Origin: an uncultured Verrucomicrobiota bacterium
GTDB taxonomy: Bacteria > Verrucomicrobiota > Verrucomicrobiia > Limisphaerales > UBA9464
Length of the DNA: 64,000 bases
Assembly: GCA_903939515.1 (NCBI GenBank)
Contig: CAJAHH010000065.1
Span: forward strand, 1-64,000
Direction: 5' to 3'
Part shown: in pieces, positions 26,518 to 37,298 of the stretch
How the letters are laid out: each line of letters begins with the position of its first letter
Position numbering within the stretch: position 1 is the first letter of the stretch
Program-made: the position numbers and the translations under genes
Notes under the pieces: model-generated
Databases searched by the model: none
What the model was told of the DNA's origin: nothing
What the model saw: the letters and a program-made list of their open reading frames with translations, nothing else

Positions 26518-26570
26518 GCGCAGGGCAAACCCTCTTAAATGGCATTCGCGAAACACCGCCACCCGACGGC

Positions 26571-27275
26571 ATGAACGTGGCCAAGGACAAGATCGACAAG
26601 CGCCGCGGCGCCTCGATCGACAAGCAGGCCCACGCCATGGACACCGAGCGCTGGATCCTAGACACCTTGGAGTTTGACCGTGCCGTCGCGACCGCCCGGG
26701 CATTTTTGGCCACCGACCCCGACACGTTGATCGTCGTTTGCGCCGACCATGAATGCGCCGGCGTCAACATCATTGGCGCCTCCCGCGTCACCAACGCCAA
26801 GCTGACCGAACTGTCCCAAGGCATTGGCAACACCAACAACGCGATTCGCGAGGCTGTTGTGGGGGTGTATGAGAACGCCGGTTTCCCGGTCTACACGATG
26901 GCGGATGACGGCTATCCGACCACCACCGATCCGGACAACAAGATGCTCATCGGCTACGCCGGCAACGCCGACCGCTACGAAAACTGGCTGACCAATCCGC
27001 TGCCGCTGCAAGACAGCCAGCAGCCCTTCGGCAAGGTCGCCCCCTTGAACACCTACCCGGCGGGCCCTATTAACCGGGACACCAACGGAATGTTTCTCGT
27101 CACCGGTCAGGTGCCCAGCGCTGGAGCCGGTAGCTCAGCGGTTCACACCGCCTCGGATATTCCGGTCTATGCCGAAGGACGTGGCGCGAGCCTGTTCCGT
27201 GGAACGATCGACAACACCGATGTGTTTTTCAGTGTCATGCAGGCCGTCTTGGGCGGCGTGCCGGTGACCAAGTGA
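26571..27275 (+). pseudogene. alkaline phosphatase (PhoA-type), C-terminal remnant
   Basis: The 234-residue open frame matches only the C-terminal half of PhoA-like enzymes. ASIDKQAHAMDTERWILDTL supplies two metal ligands, LIVVCADHECAGVN supplies the Asp-His pair, and SAVHTASDIPVYAEG supplies the last metal His. The nucleophilic serine and the first metal Asp should lie some 200 residues upstream. Those sequences are absent; the region before 26608 (KDKIDKRRG) does not match the family. The frame itself is intact and its ATG may be fortuitous. It is probably a deletion remnant rather than an active enzyme. A PEP-CTERM gene follows after 31 bp. Confidence 0.8.
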
Positions 27276-27306
27276 ATCGGGCGCTTCTCCCGAACCACCT
27301 TTCACT

Positions 27307-27966
27307 ATGATCAACCCTTCATTTTCGGCCGCTCTGATGGCAGGCCTGCTCCTCGCGACCGCGTCCCAAGCGCAGTCCATCTCGATCACCTTCGACACCC
27401 TGAACTCCGGGACACCGGCCAACCTGGCCGCGCCGACCGGTGTTAGCTTCGGCGAAGCCACTTGGTCTGCGGACCTTAATACTGACGGCGACGAAATCGC
27501 AGGCACCGAACGCTGGCGCCTCTTCGACGGCTCCAGCCCTATCCTGGTGCGCAACCCGGCGTTCTACGACCGCGGCAGCGCCCCGTCGGGGTTGGTGGCG
27601 CTCGACGGAGTGTTCCAACCGACCCTCGTGCGGTTTAGTTCACCGCAAATGCTGGCCCAGTTCTCGGTGACGCTGGACAAGGACACCTATGGAGACCCCG
27701 GTGCAACGATTCAGTTCTACCGAGTCAGTTCCACCGGCAACACCTTGCTCGCGTCCATTCCGGCCAATCAGACGAGCCCAGGATTCACTGCCGCCTTGGC
27801 GGCACCGATCAGCGGCGTCGACATGGTACTGCTGCCTTCGGGTGCCTTGTACGACAACATCCAGTACTCATCCATCCCTGAGCCCAGTTCTGTAGCTCTC
27901 AGCCTCGTAGGATTGGCTGGGTTCGGAGCCCTCCTCTTCCGGCGCCGCGCTCCGGTTCAACGCTAA
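27307..27966 (+). CDS. PEP-CTERM exported protein
   Basis: The 219-residue protein has an N-terminal signal peptide (MINPSFSAALMAGLLLATAS to AQS). A beta-rich body of about 160 residues (SITFDTLNSGTPANLAAPTG) follows. The sorting signal is SIPEPSSVALSLVGLAGFGA then LLFRRR. The family is processed by exosortase at the inner membrane; no exosortase gene lies in this window. The role is unknown. A strong terminator follows. Confidence 0.85.
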   Translation: MINPSFSAALMAGLLLATASQAQSISITFDTLNSGTPANLAAPTGVSFGEATWSADLNTDGDEIAGTERWRLFDGSSPILVRNPAFYDRGSAPSGLVALDGVFQPTLVRFSSPQMLAQFSVTLDKDTYGDPGATIQFYRVSSTGNTLLASIPANQTSPGFTAALAAPISGVDMVLLPSGALYDNIQYSSIPEPSSVALSLVGLAGFGALLFRRRAPVQR

Positions 27967-28003
27967 AGCCCTCAGCGGATTTTTAAGACCGTTTTTTAAA
28001 TCA

Positions 28004-28042
28004 CCCCTCGTCGCACCCCTGCGGCGAGGGGCTTTTGCTTTT
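28004..28042 (+). terminator. Rho-independent terminator after the PEP-CTERM gene
   Basis: CCCCTCGTCGC (28004-28014) pairs with GCGGCGAGGGG (28021-28031) with one GU pair and a 6-nt loop. CTTTTGCTTTT follows. It lies 38 bp after the stop. Confidence 0.85.
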
Positions 28043-28152
28043 GAGGAATATCCGGCACCAGACCGCGCTCGATCTCGGCGCAAAATGTCACCGTTCTGTT
28101 TCCTGCGCGTCATGCTCGTGTGACGCGTCGGCCCAAAGATCGGCCCATTACG

Positions 28153-28995
28153 ATGGGTCTAGATTCCTCTCTCTTGCTCAACGAAGGGCGCCTCAACCGA
28201 GGCGAGGAATGGGACTTTCCGGGTTCAGGCTGGACCTTCCTGTGGCTCATATCCGGAGACGCGTACCTGATGGGCGATACACCGAGCCAGGCGCTGTCGA
28301 CCGGGATGGTCGCGATCCATGGCGGAAACTGTTTGCTGAGGCTGCGGGCCAGCCAACTGGGCAGCCTCGCGTTTCGTTGGTTTCGCCTAGATCCGACCAC
28401 ACTCTTCGGGGTCTTCACTCTGTTGGAGCGTCGCCGGATCGACCATCCGGATCAAATCAACCCCTCCCTGCCCTGGGTTCTCAACCGAGACAATCCTGCC
28501 GCCGAGCGCTTCAGCAAAACCCACATCTCCCACGACACCGGGTCGCTGGAGCAGCGGGCGCGGTTGTTGGAGTTGGTGTCCACGGTCCTGTCTCCTCCTG
28601 CCTACAAGTCCTCCATACCGGTGGGTTCACCACGGGATGCCGGGGATCGACTGGAGGAACTGCTTCACCAACTCACCGACGCGCAATTAATGTCCATGCC
28701 CGTCGAAGAATTAGCCCGCCGTTGCCACTGCGAGACCCGGCGTCTGCTGTTAATTTACCGAGAGCGCTTCGGCGGTAGCCTGCCGGGACAACAACGAGAA
28801 TGGCTCAAAGTGAAGGCCTGTTCGATGCTGGCCCAAGCCGACTCAGACATCGCCTCGGTGGCCAAGGCCTGCGGCTACGACGGTGCAGACGCCTTTCGGG
28901 CGTGGTTCCGGAGGCAGTTCGGAATGGCACCCACTCAGTGGCAACAGCAGCAGGCATCTCAACGTTCCAGCACCGGTTCCACGACGATCGGGTAA
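28153..28995 (+). CDS. AraC-family transcriptional regulator
   Basis: The 280-residue protein has an N-terminal cupin-like sensor region (EEWDFPGSGWTFLWLISGDA, MVAIHGGNCLLRLRAS). A C-terminal double helix-turn-helix follows: MPVEELARRCHCETRRLLLI, then DSDIASVAKACGYDGADAFRAWFRRQFGMAPTQW, the typical second-helix signature of AraC proteins. ATG 28153 is preferred; a GTG at 28120 would add 11 residues. It lies just upstream of, and co-directional with, the lipoprotein-ExbBD-receptor operon, so it is a candidate regulator of that operon. The effector is unknown. Confidence 0.85.
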   Translation: MGLDSSLLLNEGRLNRGEEWDFPGSGWTFLWLISGDAYLMGDTPSQALSTGMVAIHGGNCLLRLRASQLGSLAFRWFRLDPTTLFGVFTLLERRRIDHPDQINPSLPWVLNRDNPAAERFSKTHISHDTGSLEQRARLLELVSTVLSPPAYKSSIPVGSPRDAGDRLEELLHQLTDAQLMSMPVEELARRCHCETRRLLLIYRERFGGSLPGQQREWLKVKACSMLAQADSDIASVAKACGYDGADAFRAWFRRQFGMAPTQWQQQQASQRSSTGSTTIG

Positions 28996-29021
28996 CGGAT
29001 TCGATTGCCGTTCGTCGCACA

Positions 29022-29041
29022 TTTGTCACAAACACGACAAA
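29022..29041. promoter_or_regulatory. inverted repeat TTTGTC-N8-GACAAA
   Basis: A perfect 6-bp inverted repeat with an 8-bp spacer sits 35-54 bp upstream of the lipoprotein ATG at 29076 and after the AraC stop. The position fits an operator of the ExbBD operon. Binding by the AraC protein is a guess. Confidence 0.35.
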
Positions 29042-29075
29042 CTGCCGCCATCTGCACCAGCAAAGGTTGCCGGGT

Positions 29076-29411
29076 ATGAACGCTTCGATCCGCCGGATCA
29101 CCGTACTCGCCGCCACCTGCGCCGCCGCCGCATGGATGGTCGGCTGCGCCTCTTCCTCGGCCAAGCTCAACCATCTCTCCCTCGGTATGTCTCGCGACGA
29201 GGTCGTGAAGACTCTGGGCCGCCCGCACGGCGTTTCAGCCCAGGGCGACGTGGAGTTCCTCACCTACAACCTCCTCAACAAGGGTGTCGGTGACATGAAG
29301 GAATTCGTGGTGCGCATTCAAAAGGGTTCCGTCGAGTCCTTCGGCGAACGGTCCAACTTCGGATCTAGCCTCTTCGGAACGAACGCGCCCGCTGGGGCCA
29401 CCGCGAAGTAA
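29076..29411 (+). CDS. BamE/SmpA-like lipoprotein
   Basis: The 111-residue protein has a lipoprotein signal peptide (MNASIRRITVLAATCAAAAW, lipobox MVGC). The mature part holds LSLGMSRDEVVKTLGRPHGV and GDVEFLTYNLL, the pattern of the SmpA/OmlA/BamE fold, in which a small alpha-beta domain helps outer-membrane protein assembly. It is first in an operon with exbB, exbD and a barrel receptor, consistent with a periplasm-facing outer-membrane role. It is not necessarily the housekeeping BamE. Confidence 0.75.
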   Translation: MNASIRRITVLAATCAAAAWMVGCASSSAKLNHLSLGMSRDEVVKTLGRPHGVSAQGDVEFLTYNLLNKGVGDMKEFVVRIQKGSVESFGERSNFGSSLFGTNAPAGATAK

Positions 29412-29455
29412 TCGGCCGAGCACCCTAAACTTTTTCAACGAGAGACCGATCGATC

Positions 29456-30244
29456 ATGGACCCGTTCCAACCCATCCTCGCCAACGCCCTCACCTTCGCT
29501 TTCGAGAAGGCCACGATCGAGGGTAAGATGACCATCTCGGCCCTGATCCTGGTATCGATGGTCTCCTGGTCGGTGATCATCACCAAAGGCCGTCAAATCT
29601 TGAAGGCCCGCGCCATGAGCAGGAAGTTCCTGGCCGCCTATCGGGAGTCCAAGGATCCGATGGCTCTCTTCCGCGACAAGCGAGAGTTTTCGGGAGCCCC
29701 GGCCTTCGAGGTCTACGCCTCCGGTTGCGGTGAAGTGGAGTACCACTTGGAGAACAATCCGGTGACCGTGAAAGGCAAGAAGCGCATTAGTGTCGAGTCT
29801 TTCCAGTCGGTTCAAGTGGCCTTAGAGCGGTCGGTCAGCGCCGAGGCGTTGTCGCTAGAAAAGGGCATGATCATCCTGACCACGGCCGTTTCGGGCGGCC
29901 CTTTCATTGGTCTTCTAGGCACGGTCTGGGGTGTCATGGAAACTTTCTCCGGCATCGCCATGGCGGCCAGCGCGAGCCTCACAGCGATGGCCCCAGGTGT
30001 CGCCGGTGCACTCATCGCCACGGTCGTTGGTCTCTTCGTGGCTATCCCTGCGATGTTCGCCTACAACCTGATGATCACCGCCATCCGCGGCATCACGCAG
30101 GAGCTCGATAACTTCAACTCCGAGGTGATGACCGACCTGGAGCACCAGTACGTCGACAACCGCGCTCTGGCGGACGAAATCGCCGACGCGCTGCGGAACA
30201 TTAACTTCGGTCAGCCGGCTCAAAACCCGACCCATCGCCCATGA
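29456..30244 (+). CDS. exbB: ExbB/TolQ-type proton channel subunit
   Basis: The 262-residue inner-membrane protein forms the ExbB scaffold that, with ExbD, converts proton motive force into movement of a TonB anchor. Three hydrophobic helices are visible: about 25-44 (TISALILVSMVSWSVIITKG), 150-170 and 180-205. The conserved block runs GGPFIGLLGTVWGVMETFSG and then APGVAGALIATVVGLFVAIP. It overlaps exbD by 4 bp (ATGA). Placement with exbD and a TonB-anchored receptor favours a dedicated ExbBD pair over TolQR. Confidence 0.93.
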   Translation: MDPFQPILANALTFAFEKATIEGKMTISALILVSMVSWSVIITKGRQILKARAMSRKFLAAYRESKDPMALFRDKREFSGAPAFEVYASGCGEVEYHLENNPVTVKGKKRISVESFQSVQVALERSVSAEALSLEKGMIILTTAVSGGPFIGLLGTVWGVMETFSGIAMAASASLTAMAPGVAGALIATVVGLFVAIPAMFAYNLMITAIRGITQELDNFNSEVMTDLEHQYVDNRALADEIADALRNINFGQPAQNPTHRP

Positions 30245-30693
30245 GCGCAGCCGCCACCGGGCGTCGTGGACGCAAAAAATATTCCGCATCGCATCACCAT
30301 GCGATGGGTGAACTTAACATCACCCCGTTGCTGGATTTGGCCTTCGTGCTCCTGGTGATCTTCATCATCACCACAGCCCCCTCAACCAACGACATCGACA
30401 TCAACCTGCCCTCGGCCGCACAGCAGCCGCCGCAGAACCAAACCAAACAGGACATTAACAATGTCACGGTTGATGCCGCAGGGAACATCTACTTTAACGC
30501 CGAGCCCATCACCCTCAAGAAGCTTGAGGATGAGATCATCCGCTTCCGCAAGAGCAACCCAGACTTGAGCGTCGTGGTGCGTGGCGACGAGAACGTGAAC
30601 TACCAGAAGGTGGTTCAAGTTCTCGACATCCTAACACGGGCCAATGTGACCAAGATCGGCCTCGCGACGGACACCGCGGGCGCAGCGAAATAA
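30241..30693 (+). CDS. exbD: ExbD/TolR-type proton channel subunit
   Basis: The 150-residue protein has a single N-terminal helix, ITPLLDLAFVLLVIFIITTA. The essential membrane Asp lies in LLDLAFVLLVIF. A periplasmic domain follows (IDINLPSA, VTVDAAGNIYFN, VVVRGDENVNYQKVVQVLDIL), the standard ExbD/TolR fold. It overlaps exbB by 4 bp and is followed after 9 bp by the TonB-receptor fusion gene, so all three are surely co-transcribed. Confidence 0.93.
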   Translation: MSAAATGRRGRKKYSASHHHAMGELNITPLLDLAFVLLVIFIITTAPSTNDIDINLPSAAQQPPQNQTKQDINNVTVDAAGNIYFNAEPITLKKLEDEIIRFRKSNPDLSVVVRGDENVNYQKVVQVLDILTRANVTKIGLATDTAGAAK

Positions 30694-30702
30694 AGAACCG
30701 TC

Positions 30703-33700
30703 ATGGCCCGCAACGCCAAAAAGAAGACGGACCGCTCGAGTCTGATCATCTCGATGATCGTCCACGCCCTAGCCCTGGGTGGTCTGGCCTATTTGGCCCA
30801 CCGAGCTGGGTTCGTGCCGCAGGCGATTTATCAAATCACCGGCATCCGTCCGCCGGAGAAACCCAAGCCGAAGCCCAAGCCTCCGGAACCCTCACCGGAG
30901 ATCCCCAAACCCAAAGCGAGCGACATCGTCGAGGAGACGGCCACCCCACCGACGGCGACCGCTCCGGCCACGGCCGCACCGCCGACCGCGACGGCCGCCC
31001 GTTCCGATGCGCCCCCCGCCCAAGGCGGCGGCGCGGGCAATTTCTTCAAGGCCGAAGTCCGCAAACCCGACGCGGCACCGGTCCGCCCCATCCAGGGCAA
31101 ACCCGGCACGGGTGCCGGCACTCTGGGCGCTTCTAAGTCCACCGCTTCGGCCACCGCGGCCAAGTCGGCCTTTGATGAGGCGACCACCAAGCCCAGTACC
31201 GTGGCGGCCGTGTTGGAAGAGCGAAAGAACGCAGCCACGTCACAAGAAGCCATCAGCGCCGAGCAAATCGCGCGGACCGGTGGCGGCGATGCCTCACAAA
31301 TCACCACGAAAATTACGGGCGTGGTGGCGACAGACAACCGCCAGATCGTCATCCGCGGTCTGAATGACCGGTACAACATCGCCACCCTCAATGGTGCAGA
31401 GCTTCCGAGTGCGGACCCCCGACGCCGGGCCCCGCAACTCGACCTAATCCCCGCAGCCATGATCGACCGGGTGGTGGTCAGCAAGACCTTCACTCCCGAT
31501 CTTCAGGGCGGATTTGCCGGCGGCGCAGTGAACATCGTCACCAAATCCTTTCCAGCCAAGGGCTTCACCACGGTCTCCGCCGGAACCGGGCTCAACAGCT
31601 CAGCCACGATGAACGAGGGCTTCTCGAAGATTCCGGGTGGCGCCAATGATTTCTGGGCGATGGATGATGGTTCCAGAGCGCTGCCCTCAAAGGCCCTTAT
31701 CGATCCGTCGATCATCACCGATGCTCAGCGTCCGTGGCGCAACACCACCCAGCAAGCAGCGGGTGCCGAGCGACTGGCCTTGGCCCAGAAGTACGACGCG
31801 GCCTTGCGTTCTTTCAACAACACCACCTTCGCCCCGTCGATGGGCCAACCGGGGCCGAACTCCAATTTCGCGGTCTCGAGCGGCGACACCACGTGGCTCT
31901 TCGGCCGACGCTTTGGCTGGTTCGGAACCTTCAATCACGATCGCCAGTTCCAGTTTTACGAGAACGCCTTCCGTGGTCGCTACGCCTACGGCACTGATCC
32001 GATCAACGGCGGACCTCTGACCCGCACGGCCGAGTTTCGACGCAATCAGTCCATCATGAATGTGGGTTGGGGTGCCGTGGCCAGCACCGCCATGGAGTTG
32101 ATGCCCGGACATGAAGTGTCCTTCAGCTTCCTCAACAACCAGAGCGCTCAGCACTACATCACCGAAGAAACGGGACAGACGATCAATCAGTTCCAACCGG
32201 GAAGCGATGAGCGGACCCGTATCGAGCAGTTGACCTACCGCGAGCGCTACTTGCGCAACTTCCAGTTCAAGGGTCGCCATGAATTCCGCGAAGTGGGATC
32301 CACCCAGCTGGACTGGAGCTTCTCGAGTTCGGGTACCGGCGAGAACTCCCCCGACGAGCGCATCTTCCCAATGATCCTGTTCCCGGCGGGCAACGGGCTC
32401 ACCAACGTGATCGCCCAATCGGCCGAGCTACCGAACATCAACCAGCCTTCGCGCTTCTTCCGCGACTCGCAGGACAAGAGCTGGAACTTCCGCAGCGACC
32501 TCACGATCCCCTTTACGCCCGGAAATGGCCTCGAGAGTTCTATCAAAGTCGGCGGCAACATCCTCGAATCCGAACGCCGATTGCGTGAACAACGCTTCGA
32601 GTACGAAATCAGCCAGACCACCGGTGCCAATCAGTCCGATGTGGTCGGCTACGCCAACTCGGTCCTCAACTTCCAGGGCCAGCAATTCACCACCAACGCC
32701 ACCGGATCGGGAGCCAATGCCCGAACCGCCTATTACTTTCCCAACGCGACCTTCCTGCGCTCCGGATTGCCCTTCGACGGCTACGGCTACGATGGAACGC
32801 AGTCCATTCCCGCCGTGTACGCCATGGCTGATTTATTTGTGCTACCGAAGTTCCGCCTCGTGGGCGGTGCCCGGTTCGAACAAACCGACCTCAAGGCCGA
32901 AGTGCTTCCTCGAAGCCGGATTCTAGGATCTTCCTCCAGCGGCAACATCGCCACAACGGATGTGCTTCCCTCCATCGGTGGGGTATTCCCGATCACCTCC
33001 AACTTCAATTTGCGGCTCAACTGGTCGCAGACGATCGCTCGCCCCACCTATCGCGAGTTCGCCCCCTTCGAGTACTTTGACACCTTCGACGGCTTGGCCT
33101 ACCGCGGTAATGCCGACCTCAAGCGTTCAGAAATTGAGAACTACGATGCGCGGGTAGAGTGGTTTCCCCGCCCCGGCGAACTCCTCTCGGCGGCCTACTT
33201 CCGGAAAAACATTCTCAACCCGGTTGAGCCGTACATCGCCGACAACGCCGCAGGCATCGTAAGTTTCACCAACAATGCCAGCGCCATCGTTTCGGGTTTC
33301 GAGTTTGAAGCGCGCAAGAACTTGGCCGCCCTCGACCCTCTTTTGGCGGGCATTACTCTCGGCGGCAACGCGGCCTTAATCAGTTCCGAGGTCGATGTAT
33401 TTTATCCAGTGGGCAATGGCGTTGGCCTCTACAATCGCCCGTTGTTCGACCAACCCAAGTACATCCTCAACTCCGACCTCGCCTGGGAAATCGCCCGGAG
33501 CCGCACCACCTTCTCGGTGTCCTTCACCCGCAGCGGCCAACGACTGGCGGTCGATGGCGGCCAAGGCAGCCCGAACATTTACGAGCAACCCATCAACACG
33601 CTCGATTTCTTCGTCAACCAGCGTCTCGGACGGCGTTGGAAAATGCGCTTTGGCGCGCGCAACCTGCTGGATCCGGAGATCCGCCAGACCCTCATCAACG

Positions 33701-33798
33701 ACCTCGGTACCCGCGAAGAGCGCTACGGCGACCAGTACGTCTTCCGCAGCTACAAGCGCGGCATCACGGTCAGCCTGACCTTGTCGGCCGATTTTTAA
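30703..33798 (+). CDS. TonB-anchor / TonB-dependent receptor fusion
   Basis: The 1031-residue single frame starts like TonB. A basic cytoplasmic tip (MARNAKKKTDRSS) is followed by a helix at residues 14-33 containing S17 and H21, the SxxxH motif by which TonB engages ExbB/ExbD. A Pro/Lys-rich run (EKPKPKPKPPEPSPEIPKPK, 52-71) and a Pro/Ala/Thr linker continue to about 175. It then becomes a TonB-dependent receptor. The plug spans about 179-285 (IVIRGLNDRYNIATLNGAEL, DLIPAAMIDRVVVSKTFTPD, GGAVNIVTKSFP). A beta-barrel follows to the end, SLTLSADF, with the terminal Phe expected of BAM substrates. No TonB C-terminal domain or TonB box was recognised. It appears to cross both membranes unless processed. 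The ligand is unknown. Confidence 0.85.
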   Translation: MARNAKKKTDRSSLIISMIVHALALGGLAYLAHRAGFVPQAIYQITGIRPPEKPKPKPKPPEPSPEIPKPKASDIVEETATPPTATAPATAAPPTATAARSDAPPAQGGGAGNFFKAEVRKPDAAPVRPIQGKPGTGAGTLGASKSTASATAAKSAFDEATTKPSTVAAVLEERKNAATSQEAISAEQIARTGGGDASQITTKITGVVATDNRQIVIRGLNDRYNIATLNGAELPSADPRRRAPQLDLIPAAMIDRVVVSKTFTPDLQGGFAGGAVNIVTKSFPAKGFTTVSAGTGLNSSATMNEGFSKIPGGANDFWAMDDGSRALPSKALIDPSIITDAQRPWRNTTQQAAGAERLALAQKYDAALRSFNNTTFAPSMGQPGPNSNFAVSSGDTTWLFGRRFGWFGTFNHDRQFQFYENAFRGRYAYGTDPINGGPLTRTAEFRRNQSIMNVGWGAVASTAMELMPGHEVSFSFLNNQSAQHYITEETGQTINQFQPGSDERTRIEQLTYRERYLRNFQFKGRHEFREVGSTQLDWSFSSSGTGENSPDERIFPMILFPAGNGLTNVIAQSAELPNINQPSRFFRDSQDKSWNFRSDLTIPFTPGNGLESSIKVGGNILESERRLREQRFEYEISQTTGANQSDVVGYANSVLNFQGQQFTTNATGSGANARTAYYFPNATFLRSGLPFDGYGYDGTQSIPAVYAMADLFVLPKFRLVGGARFEQTDLKAEVLPRSRILGSSSSGNIATTDVLPSIGGVFPITSNFNLRLNWSQTIARPTYREFAPFEYFDTFDGLAYRGNADLKRSEIENYDARVEWFPRPGELLSAAYFRKNILNPVEPYIADNAAGIVSFTNNASAIVSGFEFEARKNLAALDPLLAGITLGGNAALISSEVDVFYPVGNGVGLYNRPLFDQPKYILNSDLAWEIARSRTTFSVSFTRSGQRLAVDGGQGSPNIYEQPINTLDFFVNQRLGRRWKMRFGARNLLDPEIRQTLINDLGTREERYGDQYVFRSYKRGITVSLTLSADF

Positions 33799-33840
33799 AT
33801 CACACCGACTGGAGACTCCGGCCTAGGCTCGGTTTCCAAT

Positions 33841-33864
33841 GTGGGTCCCTCCCCAGGGACCCAC
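33841..33864. other. perfect 10-bp hairpin between convergent genes
   Basis: GTGGGTCCCT and AGGGACCCAC flank a CCCC loop between the receptor fusion (ends 33798) and the minus-strand metallohydrolase (ends 33924). No T-run follows on either strand, so it is a weak candidate for a terminator or an mRNA 3'-end stabiliser. Confidence 0.5.
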
Positions 33865-33923
33865 GGCCGTGCAGCGTCAGCGGCTTCTCACACCTCACTA
33901 CACAACACACCCGTCCAGTCGGG

Positions 33924-36185
<2,262 letters not shown>

Positions 36186-36301
36186 GGTCAGGATAAAAAT
36201 CAGGGACCTTCTGGGGGATTGAGACAAACTCTGCCTCAAGAACTTGCTGCGACGCAAGTCAGCCCAAAACTCTTAGCCCCCACCGTAGACGACCCACTCC
36301 C

Positions 36302-37159
36302 TCACGGGATAGGCACCTGAGCCGGCACTGCCGCCTGGATACGCTGGAGATCGACATCAGCAGGACCGGATCCAGGCTGAAGTACCAACCACCCGGGTTT
36401 CTGGGCCGCGGCCAAGGTCGCTGGATCCCGCCAGCGCCAAGACTCCGTATGCCCATCAGGAAACGACACTGTCGCCGCGCCTGCATGCCGCAATCCGGGG
36501 AAACTAATCCAGGTCGACAACGGCGTTCCGAAGAGGGTCAACCGATTCGGCGCATTAATACCGAAGGCACCCTGCTGAATGCTTTTTTCGTGCTCATCGA
36601 TAAAATACAGAGCCCGTGACGGGCCTGGATCGGTGATCTGACTCATCTTATGCCAGCACCGTGAGAAGTTTTCATCCAAGGGCTGCGTCACCAAATTCAT
36701 GTACACGCTCATGGACACACTGCGATTGCGGCGGATCAACCCCTGATCGCGGACCGTCGAACGATCGGAAGGGCACAGGTAAATGCCTGGGGTCTGATTG
36801 TATTTCCAGAAGACGCCGACCGCGAGGTTCGACGCGGAGGTGTCTGTGTACGCATTGCCTTGAAGCCAAGAAGTAGAGCGGATGTTCCAAGCTTCCCGCC
36901 CACCGCCACCGCCGGACAAGAACGCCTCGTTCGGTGCGAGGGTGTCTAAATTGTCATCGGCGTATAATTGCGCACAAATCTGAAGCTGCCGGAAATTGCT
37001 AGAACAGGCACTGCCCTGGGCACGCCCCTTGGCCTTAGCCAACGACGGCAACAGCAACGAGGCCAAAATGGCGATGATGGCGATGACCACCAACAGTTCG
37101 ATGAGAGTGAAACCCAAATTCTGCCGATAGCTGCGAATCACGTCCGTGTGAGCGAGCAT
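36302..37159 (-). CDS. pseudopilin-like protein with prepilin N-terminus
   Basis: The 285-residue protein has a prepilin site, [20 protein letters not shown] at about residues 15-34, with mature Glu5. LLPSLAKAKGRAQGSACSSN and a globular domain follow, with VYMNLVTQPLDENFSRCW and VSFPDGHTESWRW. It is the same family as the protein at 8047-8835. ATG 37159 was preferred over 37177. It is a separate unit from the metallohydrolase downstream, 117 bp away in the same direction. The function of this abundant PVC pseudopilin family is not established. Confidence 0.88.
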   Translation of the reverse strand: MLAHTDVIRSYRQNLGFTLIELLVVIAIIAILASLLLPSLAKAKGRAQGSACSSNFRQLQICAQLYADDNLDTLAPNEAFLSGGGGGREAWNIRSTSWLQGNAYTDTSASNLAVGVFWKYNQTPGIYLCPSDRSTVRDQGLIRRNRSVSMSVYMNLVTQPLDENFSRCWHKMSQITDPGPSRALYFIDEHEKSIQQGAFGINAPNRLTLFGTPLSTWISFPGLRHAGAATVSFPDGHTESWRWRDPATLAAAQKPGWLVLQPGSGPADVDLQRIQAAVPAQVPIP

Positions 37160-37298
37160 TATAGGATGTTGTTGCAACCCGGTTTCACCTTCAAGCCCGA
37201 TTCCATTTCCGCAGCAGCCAGCCTATCACATTACGGCGTCCCCCCCTTCGACTGCTCACTGTTCACGCAGCGAGAGGTCCGCTAGACTGTTCACCGAA

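Noticed and set aside
33841-33864. Strong intrinsic terminator
   Set aside because: The stem is perfect but neither side has a T-run, so it is listed only as a hairpin.
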